Positions 17,928 through 27,700 of a stretch of 64,000 bases of DNA are shown piece by piece. The stretch spans positions 434,001 to 498,000 of the forward strand of contig NZ_SOBW01000008.1 of NCBI RefSeq assembly GCF_004364975.1, in the 5' to 3' direction. This DNA comes from Gelidibacter sediminis. GTDB lineage: Bacteria; Bacteroidota; Bacteroidia; Flavobacteriales; Flavobacteriaceae. The translations under genes were made by a program, and so were the position numbers. The notes beneath the pieces were generated by a model that saw only the letters and a list, made by a program, of their open reading frames with translations, made no database searches and had not been told where the DNA came from. Every line of letters starts with the position of its first letter. The stretch's first letter is position 1.

Positions 17928-18401
17928 ATGAAATATACAAGACTCACTAAAGAACAATTTGAAGAATTACACCAAGAGTTTATCAACTTTTTAGCTACAC
18001 AATCCATCACAGCTGACGAATGGGCCGATATTAAGGCCAATAAACCTGAAGTTGCTGAAGAAGAATTGGATATTTTTAGTGATTTGGTCTGGGAAGGCGT
18101 TTTGTCTAAAGTAGCGTATTTAGAGCATATTTCGCCTCAGCAAATGCACCTGTTTCATTTAAAGGAAACAGACATGCAATTAATTGCAATTAAAATAAAT
18201 TCTGACACGGTAGATTTGACAACTACTGAAGGATTTGAGTGGTTTAGAAACAACTTATTATCTGATGATGTAGAATTTTTAACGGCCAATAAAGCCTATT
18301 CTGAAGACAAAGCCTTAGATAAATTTAAGCTCATCCAGCAAGGTGGAGTGATAACAAAAGGTGATTTATACAGGTATTTTGAAAAGTTAGTGGTGAAGTA
18401 G
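17928..18401 (+). CDS. Conserved DUF6495-like protein
   Basis: A 157-residue soluble acidic protein, no signal peptide or membrane segment. The opening KYTRLTKEQFEELHQEFINF with SITADEWADIK and FSDLVWEGVL matches my recollection of the flavobacterial family DUF6495, usually found next to rplI, but that name is from memory. It is helical with a central strand pair around MQLIAIKINSDTVDLT. Function unknown. It begins 22 bp after the rplI terminator and is probably expressed separately or by read-through. Confidence 0.8.
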   Translation: MKYTRLTKEQFEELHQEFINFLATQSITADEWADIKANKPEVAEEELDIFSDLVWEGVLSKVAYLEHISPQQMHLFHLKETDMQLIAIKINSDTVDLTTTEGFEWFRNNLLSDDVEFLTANKAYSEDKALDKFKLIQQGGVITKGDLYRYFEKLVVK

Positions 18402-18458
18402 CAGTCCAAACTTCTATGTTCTCTTCTCTCTAATCTCAGCTTTCTTTACCAAAAAAAA

Positions 18459-19700
18459 CTATTCATAACGCAAAGACTCTACAGGGTCCAATTTGGCCGC
18501 TTTGACCGCTGGAAGCAGCCCAGCAACCACAGCTACAATAAAAGCGATGGAAAAGGCGCTAAACATAGCTAACCACGGTGTAGAGAACTCGAAGTCGGCC
18601 GCAGCTGACACTGCATAACCAATTAGCACGCCCAATATAATTCCAATAATGCCGCCCAATTGGCCAATAATAATGGCTTCCATAAAGAATTGGGTGGCTA
18701 TGGTTTTCTTTTTTGCACCTAATGCTTTTCGAACGCCAATTTCACGCGTACGCTCGGTTACTGATACAAACAGGATATTCATGAGCGCAATGGACGACCC
18801 TAAAATAGTCACCATGCTTATTACCCAGGCAGCAATATAAAGATAGTCTGTAATTGAACCAATTCGGTTAATCAAATCATCACTGCGTTCCAAGCCAAAA
18901 TTATTTTCCTCTATAGGGTTGAGTGCCCTGATATTTCTAAATGTTAAAATGGCATCATCCTGAGCGCCCTCCAACATATCTTTATTATCAGTCTTAACAC
19001 TTAAGCTGTAATTGATATTCGGACTTGTAAACAATGTTCTCGCTTTTTGTATGGGTATCATGACCCGTAAATCTTGATTATTGCCAAACGTAGACCCCTT
19101 TGTTTTTAATACACCAATCACTTTAAACTTGGCACCTCTTACGCTAATTGTTTGTCCAATAGGGTTAACATCATCTAAAATGGCTTTCACCAAATCACTT
19201 CCTATGACACATAAGTTGGAACTATTGTCAATATCGAACACATTAAACTCACGACCCTCAGCCACTTCCAGTCCGGAATTTTGAATAAAATTTTCATTGA
19301 TACCCAATACCGTAACTTCTGGATCGGTTTTTCTATTTTCAAATTTTACTTCGGCAGTCTGTGTGCCTATAAAAGAGACAGACACTTTGGTAAAAGGAAA
19401 CTGGTATTTTTCTTCAAAGGCTTTAACATCGCGATAACTGATAATCGGATTTATTTTTTGGACTTCCTTGCCACTTTGACGTTGCGTTGTAAATTCGTAG
19501 CGTTGAATATTAAAAGTGTTGGCGCCCATGGAGGAAAAGTCGCTAGAAATAGTGTTCTCTAACGCCGACACTGCACTCAAAATACCCACCAAAGCTGTTA
19601 TGCCAATGGCAATAATCAAAACGGTCAGAATGGTGCGTAGCAATTGGGTGCGGATGGAGTTTAAGGCAATTCTAATATTCTCTCTGAATAATGAAAACAT
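18459..19700 (-). CDS. MacB-type ABC transporter permease (FtsX family)
   Basis: A 413-residue permease. Membrane segment at about 20-42 (LLRTILTVLIIAIGITALVG), a large periplasmic MacB_PCD domain (about 45-260), then three C-terminal segments with the FtsX core ERTREIGVRKALGAKK between the first and second. MacB-like permeases do not pass substrate through themselves; they couple cytoplasmic ATP hydrolysis to movement of the periplasmic domain (mechanotransmission), usually with an adaptor and TolC-like pore. No ATPase or adaptor gene is adjacent, so its partners are encoded elsewhere. It is divergent from hisS. Confidence 0.93.
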   Translation of the reverse strand: MFSLFRENIRIALNSIRTQLLRTILTVLIIAIGITALVGILSAVSALENTISSDFSSMGANTFNIQRYEFTTQRQSGKEVQKINPIISYRDVKAFEEKYQFPFTKVSVSFIGTQTAEVKFENRKTDPEVTVLGINENFIQNSGLEVAEGREFNVFDIDNSSNLCVIGSDLVKAILDDVNPIGQTISVRGAKFKVIGVLKTKGSTFGNNQDLRVMIPIQKARTLFTSPNINYSLSVKTDNKDMLEGAQDDAILTFRNIRALNPIEENNFGLERSDDLINRIGSITDYLYIAAWVISMVTILGSSIALMNILFVSVTERTREIGVRKALGAKKKTIATQFFMEAIIIGQLGGIIGIILGVLIGYAVSAAADFEFSTPWLAMFSAFSIAFIVAVVAGLLPAVKAAKLDPVESLRYE

Positions 19701-19889
19701 AAATGTATAGTGTTCTTTTGACGGTTGATAGCTATAAGACTACAAACGGTCAATAAAGTTACTATAAATTTGAAATAACCGCTTTATTATTTATGATTCC
19801 GGCAAAAAATATCAATGATTTTGTACTGGCGAAGTAAAGGTGTTAATAATTTTCAATAGAATCCATCCAGAATAGTATTTGCTCATTGT

Positions 19890-19924
19890 TTTGGTTCTAT
19901 ATTCTCCAAATTGTAATATTTTTG
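19890..19924 (+). promoter_or_regulatory. Promoter of hisS
   Basis: TTTG at 19890-19893 and TATTTTTG at 19917-19924 (23 bp between) fit the Bacteroidota -33 and -7 elements. The transcript would begin near 19931 and carry a leader of about 70 nt that contains both hairpins at 19948-19994. Confidence 0.6.
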
Positions 19925-19947
19925 CAGCAGTAATTTATTAACTGAGA

Positions 19948-19994
19948 TTCCTGCCCGTGCAGGAAGATAAAAGAAATTCCCGTTTTTGCGGGAA
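19948..19994 (+). repeat. Two adjacent palindromes in the hisS leader
   Basis: Palindrome 1: TTCCTGC (19948-19954), loop CCGT, GCAGGAA (19959-19965). Palindrome 2: TTCCCG (19977-19982), loop TTTTTG, CGGGAA (19989-19994). The second ends 6 bases before the hisS ATG. Paired short GC-rich palindromes of this form resemble REP-like elements scattered in flavobacterial genomes, but here they lie inside the expected leader and could affect translation or mRNA stability. Confidence 0.7.
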
Positions 19995-20000
19995 ATAAAC

Positions 20001-21377
20001 ATGGCAAAAAAACCAAGCATCCCAAAAGGCACGAGAGATTTTAATCCGGAAGAAGTTGCAAAACGCAATTATATTTTTAATACGATACGTCAAAACTTTG
20101 AACGTTTCGGATTTCAACCTATTGAAACCCCGAGTTTTGAAAATTCAGAGACGTTGATGGGGAAATATGGTGAGGAAGGTGATCGATTGATTTTTAAGAT
20201 ATTGAATTCTGGCGACTTTTTAAGTAAAGCAGACCAACAGGCTTTAAATGCGAAAGATTTCACAAAAATAACAAGTTCCATCTCAGAAAAGGCGCTGCGA
20301 TATGATTTGACGGTACCATTTGCAAGATACGTAGTGCAACACCAAAACGAGATTGAATTTCCATTTAAACGTTACCAAATTCAGCCGGTATGGAGAGCAG
20401 ATAGACCTCAAAAAGGCCGTTTTAGAGAGTTTTTTCAATGTGATGCCGATGTGGTGGGTTCACAATCCTTATGGCAGGAAGTGGAATTCGTACAGTTGTA
20501 CGATGCCGTTTTTACAGCCCTTAAGTTGGAAGGGGTCACCATAAAAATTAACAATCGTAAAATTTTATCTGGAATAGCTGAAGTTATTGGAGCACAAGAT
20601 AAATTGATAGATTTTACGGTTGCTTTAGATAAATTAGATAAGATAGGTGAGGAGAAGGTTAAGGAAGAAATGCTAGGTAAAGGCATTCCGCAATCTGGCA
20701 TTGATAAATTGCAGCCTTTGTTTAGTTTGTCAGGATCATTTGAATCGCAAATTGAACAACTAAAATCCATTTTATCCACTTCGGAAGAAGGTAAAATGGG
20801 GATCGAAGAGTTGGAATTCATTGATAAAGCCATTTCTGAATTACAGTTACAAACAGCAAATTTACAATTGGATGTGACTTTAGCTCGCGGCCTCAACTAT
20901 TATACTGGTGCAATTTTTGAAGTTTCTGCACCAAAGGGTGTGGAGATGGGTTCTATTGGCGGCGGCGGGCGTTACGATGATCTTACCGGAATTTTTGGGT
21001 TGAAGGATGTGAGTGGTGTGGGTATTAGTTTTGGATTGGACCGTATTTATTTAGTGCTGGAAGCCTTGAATTTATTCCCAGAAACAATTACCAATACCGT
21101 TAAAGCCTTGTTTATCAATTTTGGTGAAGCGGAAGCTATGGCCAGTATGAAAGCTGTGAAAGAATTGCGATCAAACGGTATCAATGCTGAATTGTTTCCG
21201 GACCATAAAAAGACTATTAAACAGTTTAATTATGCCAACAAGCGCAACATTCCAAATGTTGTATTGGTGGGTGAATCTGAATTGCAATCACAAACCTTTA
21301 CACTTAAAAATATGGCTTCGGGAGAACAGCAGTCTGTTAATTTACAAACCTTGGTGCGTTTGTTGGGAGACGCTTAG
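20001..21377 (+). CDS. hisS: Histidyl-tRNA synthetase
   Basis: A 458-residue class II synthetase that charges tRNA-His. Motif 1 region PKGTRDFNPEE near the start, motif 2 WRADRPQKGRFREFFQCD (about 125-142), the histidine-binding ARGLNYYTG, motif 3 GGGGRYDDL and GISFGLDR, and the C-terminal anticodon-binding domain (about 365-458). The start at 20001 is chosen because homology begins MAKKPSIPKGTRD; an upstream in-frame ATG at 19986 would place the start inside the second leader hairpin. It is monocistronic. No T-box or attenuator with His codons was found. Confidence 0.95.
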   Translation: MAKKPSIPKGTRDFNPEEVAKRNYIFNTIRQNFERFGFQPIETPSFENSETLMGKYGEEGDRLIFKILNSGDFLSKADQQALNAKDFTKITSSISEKALRYDLTVPFARYVVQHQNEIEFPFKRYQIQPVWRADRPQKGRFREFFQCDADVVGSQSLWQEVEFVQLYDAVFTALKLEGVTIKINNRKILSGIAEVIGAQDKLIDFTVALDKLDKIGEEKVKEEMLGKGIPQSGIDKLQPLFSLSGSFESQIEQLKSILSTSEEGKMGIEELEFIDKAISELQLQTANLQLDVTLARGLNYYTGAIFEVSAPKGVEMGSIGGGGRYDDLTGIFGLKDVSGVGISFGLDRIYLVLEALNLFPETITNTVKALFINFGEAEAMASMKAVKELRSNGINAELFPDHKKTIKQFNYANKRNIPNVVLVGESELQSQTFTLKNMASGEQQSVNLQTLVRLLGDA

Positions 21378-21521
21378 TAATGTCTCATGTTATGAGGTAG
21401 GGCTGCTCAGAGTGTCACAGGGATTCACAGAGGGGTTTGAAATCGTGAAAATAAGGTTTTAGTCTAATTTCTTTTTTATTTAAAATTGCCAAAACAAAAC
21501 ATTCAAAGTGGCTTCGTGCGT

Positions 21522-21547
21522 AGTAAAGCGCTCTAAGACGGAAGGGT
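21522..21547 (+). repeat. REP-like 26-bp repeat, copy 1
   Basis: Begins AGTAAAGCGC and ends GACGGAAGGGT; 24 of 26 bases match copy 2 at 21708. This copy lacks the neighbouring palindrome that precedes copy 2, so it looks decayed. Confidence 0.7.
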
Positions 21548-21670
21548 CAACTTATTTTGTAAACCAAATTTCTCAGGTTTTTAAGCCTTGTGAGTTTTTT
21601 GTTTTTTCTACAACCTAGCCGAACTTCCAATAAATTAAAGCGTGAGTCCCCATTCATCGCGTTGAATAAA

Positions 21671-21733
21671 TCCTTCCCTTATTTCAAGGGAAGGTGGATT
21701 AAAGCGCAGTAAAGCGCTTTATGACGGAAGGGT
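21671..21733 (+). repeat. REP-like element: palindrome plus 26-bp repeat, copy 2
   Basis: CCTTCCCTT-loop-AAGGGAAGG (about 21672-21694) is followed by GTGGATTAAAGCGC and then the 26-bp repeat at 21708-21733. Intergenic elements with TTCCCTT...AAGGGAAGG and GACGGAAGGGT ends are, from memory, frequent in Bacteroidota genomes. Confidence 0.6.
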
Positions 21734-21770
21734 TATTAAATTAGCTATACCAAACATCTATTGTCCTTAA

Positions 21771-21813
21771 TAAAATAAAAAAATCGCCTACTCTAATTAA
21801 AGAATAGACGATT
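21771..21813 (-). terminator. Terminator of the T9SS surface operon
   Basis: On the minus strand a 13-bp stem (AATCGTCTATTCT paired with AGAGTAGGCGATT, two G-U pairs; 21782-21813) is followed by a long T run (complement of the A-rich 21771-21781). It sits 76 bp after the OmpA-family stop. Confidence 0.85.
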
Positions 21814-21888
21814 ACAGTGATTGGTTGGTTAAATTTAGAATTTAAGAATCACTTTTCTTGTTGTTGCTATTGGTATGTAATATAAGAA

Positions 21889-23778
21889 TTATTTCAGAAT
21901 TATAAATTCGCAACGTCTGTTGATGGAATGTTCTTCATCACTACACTTATCACCACAATCTACCAACGGCACACGTTCACCATAGCCTTTAGATTTTAAT
22001 CGTTTACGATCTATGCCATTTTCTACTAAATATTCAAGCGTTGCCGCTGCTCTTTGGTGCGATAGGTGCAAATTGTAAAGGTCAGATGCTCTATTATCTG
22101 TATGGGCGCCTAATTCAATTTCCATTCGTGGGTATTTATTCAGCAATCCTACCAAAACGTCCAATGTTTTTGCAGCTTGTGGTTTGATGTCCCATTTATT
22201 AAAATCAAAATAGATATTTTCTAATTCAATATAGATATACCCGTCATCTTTGGTCACCACAATTTCTTCAGCATCATCATAAGATTCAATGGTAAGCTCA
22301 ATATTAAAAGTAATATTGCCATCATCATTGGTGGTAAATGTTTCTGTAGTAGGAATGTAAAATGCCTGATGGCCTTCAATGGTATAGGTTTTATTTGGCT
22401 CTGTATTAAATACATATTGGGCATCATCACCTACTACCATTTGTCCCAATATTGTGCCATCTTCATCAAATAAAGTTACAGTGGTGCCCGGGAGTAGATT
22501 TTTAGAATTCTTATCTCTTACATCTCCCACGACCGTAAATTGACGCTCGTTTTCTTTACGGGTAAACGCATATAAATTATCAGATCCTATGCGGTTAGAG
22601 GCAAAGTATCCTGTATCATCATCTTCATTAACAATATAGCCAAAGTCATCTAATTCTGAATTGATTGTCTCGCCCAAATTTAAAGGTTTAGCATAGACGT
22701 CATCAAACACTTTGCTCATAAAAATATCCAATCCGCCCATGCCCTGATGGCCGTCTGAAGCAAAATAGAGCGTATTTTCAGAATCGATAAATGGAAATTG
22801 TTCTCTATGGATTGTATTAATAGTATTGCCCATATGCACTGGATTACCGTATTCAGTTTTAATATATCCTTCAGGGTGTTTTGTAATATCAACATAAAAA
22901 ATGTCAAAAGAGCCTAAACTTCCTGGCATATCACTAGAAAAGTATAATCTTGTATTGTCTTTATTAAGCACAGGATGTTGCGTAGAGTAGAGGTCACTAC
23001 TAAAGGGTAGTACTTCAACATTAGTCCATAGGGTATCTATAAGTTCAGCTTTATACAATTTTACCGTGGCTACCAATTCTGCACCTACAAGTACACGCTC
23101 ATCATTGGTTCGTGAAAAGTACATGGTTTTACCATCAGAGGTAAAGGTGGCATTACTCTCATGTGTATTGGTGTTGATCTCCTCTGAGAAAGGTTTAATG
23201 TTTATCAGTCTACTGTCTTTTGAAACTTCAGCCTTATAAAGGTCTAAATAGGGCTTGTTATTCCATGAATATATGGGATTTTTGCTATTTCTTAAGGATG
23301 CAAACACCACTTTATCACCAAAATAGGATATACCGAAGTCGCCAGTTCTCGCGCTTTGGCTCATCACTTTAATTTCGTAGGTATATGGGACTAATTTTTT
23401 GAGATTCTCTATAAACTTTCTGGAGTTTACCGCATAACCCAGATATTCGCCCATAATTTTATCGGCATTTTCATAATCTTTGACACCCTTTAAAGCTTGG
23501 GCATATCTAAAATACAGTTCTGGCTGTAAACTATCTTTATATTTGGTAAACAACCCAGTATAAGGCGTTCTTGCCAATTTCATTTCTCCATTAAAATAAT
23601 AGGAGTCACCTAATTTCTGCAGTACTTCCTGACTTGGGTCAAGACCTTGATACATTTGTGCCGCCTCAGCATACGCTTTTTGCTCAAATAAGGCATTTGC
23701 CCTTTTTAAGCTCGGCCTTTGCGCATGGACTGTCCATTGCGATGCGAGTAGACAGAAGAGTATGCAAACGTGTTTCAT
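21889..23778 (-). CDS. OmpA-family protein with PD40 propeller (T9SS/gliding-associated)
   Basis: A 629-residue exported protein: signal peptide MKHVCILFCLLASQWTVHAQ, TPR-like repeats (about 25-130), a beta-propeller of WD40-like PD40 units (about 145-410; TFTSDGKTMYFSR, ENTLYFASDGHQGMGGLDIF, DDTGYFASNR), a CarboxypepD_reg-like sandwich (about 415-500), and a C-terminal OmpA domain (about 520-629; YFDFNKWDIKP, ELGAHTDNRAS, HQRAAATLEYLV) that grips peptidoglycan. The same architecture as PorE/SprE-neighbour proteins in type IX systems. It starts 10 bp after the SprF-like stop; a longer start at 23814 would overlap that gene and extend past the signal peptide. Last gene of the operon. Confidence 0.92.
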   Translation of the reverse strand: MKHVCILFCLLASQWTVHAQRPSLKRANALFEQKAYAEAAQMYQGLDPSQEVLQKLGDSYYFNGEMKLARTPYTGLFTKYKDSLQPELYFRYAQALKGVKDYENADKIMGEYLGYAVNSRKFIENLKKLVPYTYEIKVMSQSARTGDFGISYFGDKVVFASLRNSKNPIYSWNNKPYLDLYKAEVSKDSRLINIKPFSEEINTNTHESNATFTSDGKTMYFSRTNDERVLVGAELVATVKLYKAELIDTLWTNVEVLPFSSDLYSTQHPVLNKDNTRLYFSSDMPGSLGSFDIFYVDITKHPEGYIKTEYGNPVHMGNTINTIHREQFPFIDSENTLYFASDGHQGMGGLDIFMSKVFDDVYAKPLNLGETINSELDDFGYIVNEDDDTGYFASNRIGSDNLYAFTRKENERQFTVVGDVRDKNSKNLLPGTTVTLFDEDGTILGQMVVGDDAQYVFNTEPNKTYTIEGHQAFYIPTTETFTTNDDGNITFNIELTIESYDDAEEIVVTKDDGYIYIELENIYFDFNKWDIKPQAAKTLDVLVGLLNKYPRMEIELGAHTDNRASDLYNLHLSHQRAAATLEYLVENGIDRKRLKSKGYGERVPLVDCGDKCSDEEHSINRRCEFIILK

Positions 23779-23788
23779 GAGTCTTATT

Positions 23789-24730
23789 TTAGAAAAATCT
23801 TGGCGATTTATCATATCCTTTTTGTTTTCCTAATTTATCAATATCAAATAAAATCATGATTTCATGAGATCCTGAGTTGAACTTTCCAAGATTGGATAGC
23901 GTATGATCGTAGGCATACCCAATGCGCATAGACGGGCTAATATTGAAGTTAACAAGTCCTGAAAGTGCATCCTCCAAACGATATCCTGCCCCAATTTCAA
24001 TTTTATTATTTATAAGCATATTTGCTGTAACGTCAATAGATAAAGGAGCTCCTGACACCGCTTTGGTCATAAATGCGGGCTTTAATTTTAAATTGTCGTT
24101 AAGATCAAAAACATAGCCTCCCGTCAAAAAGAAATGCAATTCTTCAGCGCCATTTGTTACTATACCACTATCGTTTTCAAGATGCTTTGAATGTAATAAG
24201 TTGGGTACTGAGAAACCAACATAGTAATTATCACCATACACATAAGCGCCAGTTCCAATGTTTGGAAAAGTTCTACTTAAATTATTAGCGAAAGCTGGAT
24301 CTGGTAATTCATCAGAATAGACAAATCCATCAAAATTAGTACTATAGAAAGTGGCGCCCGCCTTCAGGCCTAACGACAATTTAGTACGTTCTCCAAGATT
24401 TAGTATATAAGCAAAATCAGCATATACATTGGTTTCATTGACCACATTGCCAATTTGATCGTTAATGATTGAAACGCCAACTTGAATTTTTTCTTTCAAA
24501 GGGACATGAACAAATAAAGAGCCCGTTGTTGGGGCGCCTTCCATACCAATCCATTGAGATCGGTATAACACGCCCACATTGATGTCTTCACCTTCTGTAG
24601 CATAAGCAGGGTTAATGACACTCATATTGTACATGTATTGGGTGTATTGTGGATCTTGTTGCGCCACACTGATCACCCCTATACAAAACAGGAATGAACT
24701 AAGCGTATATTTTAAAGTTTTAATGTTCAT
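23789..24730 (-). CDS. PorP/SprF-family type IX secretion membrane protein
   Basis: A 313-residue outer-membrane beta-barrel of the PorP/SprF family. Signal peptide MNIKTLKYTLSSFLFCIGVISVAQ, then the family hallmark QDPQYTQYMYNMSVINPAYA, SQWIGMEGAPTTGSL and alternating barrel strands to the end. PorP/SprF proteins anchor or help export a T9SS substrate encoded next door, here the type B repeat protein 16 bp upstream. The start at 24730 is preferred over a GTG at 24745 that would overlap the upstream stop. Confidence 0.93.
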   Translation of the reverse strand: MNIKTLKYTLSSFLFCIGVISVAQQDPQYTQYMYNMSVINPAYATEGEDINVGVLYRSQWIGMEGAPTTGSLFVHVPLKEKIQVGVSIINDQIGNVVNETNVYADFAYILNLGERTKLSLGLKAGATFYSTNFDGFVYSDELPDPAFANNLSRTFPNIGTGAYVYGDNYYVGFSVPNLLHSKHLENDSGIVTNGAEELHFFLTGGYVFDLNDNLKLKPAFMTKAVSGAPLSIDVTANMLINNKIEIGAGYRLEDALSGLVNFNISPSMRIGYAYDHTLSNLGKFNSGSHEIMILFDIDKLGKQKGYDKSPRFF

Positions 24731-24746
24731 GATACATCTTTTCACT

Positions 24747-27700
24747 TTACCTGCTAAGGTAGACTCTACCTTGTATCGATTTTGTGGTTTGGTCGTTAAA
24801 TTCTAATATATAAAAATATACACCTACAGGTAGTGCTCCGTTTCCAACCTCGCGACCTTGATTTGATCTACCATCCCAATTTGGAGTGCTACTATCACCC
24901 TTATAAAGAATATTACCATACCTGTTATAAATTTGTAATCTGAAATTAGGATAGAGTTCCGTAAGATTTTTAATTACAAACTCATCGTTGATATTGTCTC
25001 CATTAGGGCTGAATCCATCAGGAATAATAAGAACTAAAGGTTCACAGCGCTCAATACTAACCGTTACTTCCAATCGGGTATCGGAACTGCAGCCACTAGC
25101 AGTGCGGCCCTCAGCATAATAAGTTGTTCCATCTATAAGTGCATTATTTAAGTCGTAAGCATTGCCGTTTTCTGAGGCATCATACCATATGACTGTATTT
25201 GTACCAATTATGTTATTGCTTAAATCAGCAATAGTTGGTTCATCTTCAAGACAGAAAGCATTACCATCACTTACTAATTGTGGTGTTTGAGATTTTTCTA
25301 TAGTAAATTGAACGTTAGGATTAGTTTCAGAACTCGTACCACAATTAGTTGTAGAATTAATAAGATTGGTAATAGTTAATGTGGTAATGCCTGCATTAGC
25401 CAGTTGTGATGCGGGAAGTGTAAATGTTGCAGAGCCATTGGTAACGGTAACCTCTATAGAGCCATTAAATAAATTGGAACCTGTAATACTATATTCAATT
25501 TGGTATATGCCATCTAGAAGTTGGGTGGCTCCAGAAAGATTGATGGTTGCCGCATCATTAAGACAAATTATGTCAGATGTGAGTACAAGTCCTATACTGT
25601 TTGGAGGTGTGACAATTTTTACGGTTACCGTTGCAGTATCAATGCCACAAGATGTTTCAACGGTATATGTGTAAATGCCATCACTATCTTTTGTTGGATC
25701 AAAAATACCCGTACCACTAGATAATGCTGGCGACCAAGTGCCTCCAATGTCTGGAGTACCACTAAGCGATTCAAACAAATCAACTGGTAGGTCATTAGTG
25801 CAAATGTCTAGAGCGCCGTTGGTTCCTGCACTTGGAACTTTATCTATGCTTACTGAAACAGTAGCGCTCGAAGGTTCACAGGAACCGTTTCCACTAACAG
25901 TATATGTGTAAACACCTTCAGCATCTTTAGTAGGATCAAAAATACCAGTGCCACTAGATAACGCAGGAGACCAAATTCCTCCTGATTGTGGCGAGCCGCC
26001 CAAACTATTGAATAGATCTTCAGGGGCGCTCTCCATACAAATAATAAGATTGCCATAGGTACCGGGTTGTGGTGCTGGAGTAATAGATACTGATACACTT
26101 GCAGATACCGGTCCGCACGGGGCATCACCGGTTACGGTATAGGTATAGTTGCCGGGCGCATCTTGCGATGGATCGAACATTCCGGAACCGCTGGCCAATG
26201 CTGGCGACCAAGTGCCCCCTGGCTCAGGTGTTCCTTCTAAACTGTCAAACAAATCAACTGGTGCATCATTACTACAGATGACCAGACTGCCATTTTCACC
26301 AGCGTTAGGGAGCGGATTTACGGTAACTGTAACAAATGCTGTTGCATCACCACAAGGAGTGATCCCGGAGACATTATAGATATAGGTGCCGGCAGCATCT
26401 TTTGAAGGATCAAAAACGCCAGTGCCGCTGGTCAATGCCGGCGACCAAGTGCCCCCGGGCTGTGGTGTGCCACCCAGACTGTTAAATAGATCTTCAGGAC
26501 TGCTATCTATGCATACAACCAACGCACCATTGGTGCCCGGTTGGGCCTCAGGATTGACGGTCACGTTTACTGAGGCGGATGCCGGTCCGCACGGGGCATC
26601 ACCGGTTACGGTATAGGTATAGTTGCCGGGCGCATCTTGCGATGGATCGAACATTCCGGAACCGCTGGCCAATGCTGGCGACCAAATGCCCCCTGGCTCA
26701 GGTGATCCTTCTAAACTGTCAAACAAATCAACTGGAGCATCATTGCTACAGATGACCAGACTGCCATTTTCACCAGGGTTAGGGAGCGGATTGACGGTAA
26801 CTGTAACAGAGGCTGTTGCATCACCACAAGGGGTGATCCCGGAGACATTATAGGTATAGGTGCCGGCAGCATCTTTTGAAGGATCGAAAACGCCAGTGCC
26901 ACTGGCCAATGCCGGCGACCAAGTGCCCCCGGGCTGTGGTGTGCCACCCAGACTGTTAAATAGGTCTACAGGACTGCTGTCTATGCATACAACCAACGCA
27001 CCATTGGTGCCCGGTTGGGCCTCAGGATTGACGGTCACGTTTACCGAGGCGGATGCCGGTCCGCACGGGGCATCACCGGTTACGGTATAGGTATAGTTGC
27101 CGGGTGCATCTTGCGATGGATCGAACATTCCGGAACCGCTGGCCAATGCTGGCGACCAAGTGCCCCCTGGCTCAGGTGTCCCTTCTAAACTGTCAAACAA
27201 ATCAACTGGTGCATCATTGCTACATAACACCAAATTGCCATTTGTTCCAGGATTTGGAGGCGCAATAATGGTTATGGTAACGGTAGAGGTGCTTGTAGGA
27301 CAAGAATCTGAAGTGACATCATAAGAAAAAACATAAGGACTTCCCTCTGCCGTCATATCTGAAACAACCACTGTACCTTGACTGCCATTAGTTGTAGCGT
27401 ACGGCCCTCTCCAGGTGCCGTTCGTAGCTGGACTTCCTCCCAATGCATCAAATAAATTAATAGGCCCTGTACTTGAAACGTCAGTAGAGCATATGTCAAT
27501 ACTGCCGTTAGTTCCCGAATCATTTGGAGCCACAAATTGAACAGTAACTTCAAGGCGTTCCTCACTTTCACAAATGTCGTCATACGTAGTTGCATAGTAA
27601 GTTTGCCCATCAACCAATAAGGTGTCATCTGGGAGTGGAGAACCTGAAGAGATGGTGCTGTACCAATGGTTGGTACCACTAGCTACTAAGTTGGCAATTG

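Larger units (their letters stand above)
21378..21888. other. Intergenic region with REP-like elements
   Basis: 511 bp between hisS and the end of the surface operon. It contains two copies of a 26-bp repeat (21522-21547, 21708-21733), a 9-bp-stem palindrome near 21672-21694 (CCTTCCCTT / AAGGGAAGG) and the operon terminator at 21771-21813. No intact gene. Confidence 0.65.

Noticed and set aside
19931-20000. T-box or His-codon attenuator before hisS
   Set aside because: No T-box motif, leader peptide or run of His codons is seen; only two small palindromes.
25594-27251. CRISPR-like regular repeats
   Set aside because: The units are 237 bp, translate in frame and have no short repeat-spacer structure; no cas gene is present.
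25675-27324. A ladder of plus-strand frames of 75-78 codons inside the T9SS gene
   Set aside because: They recur every 237 bp because the repeat length is a multiple of three; they are antisense shadows of the surface protein, not genes.
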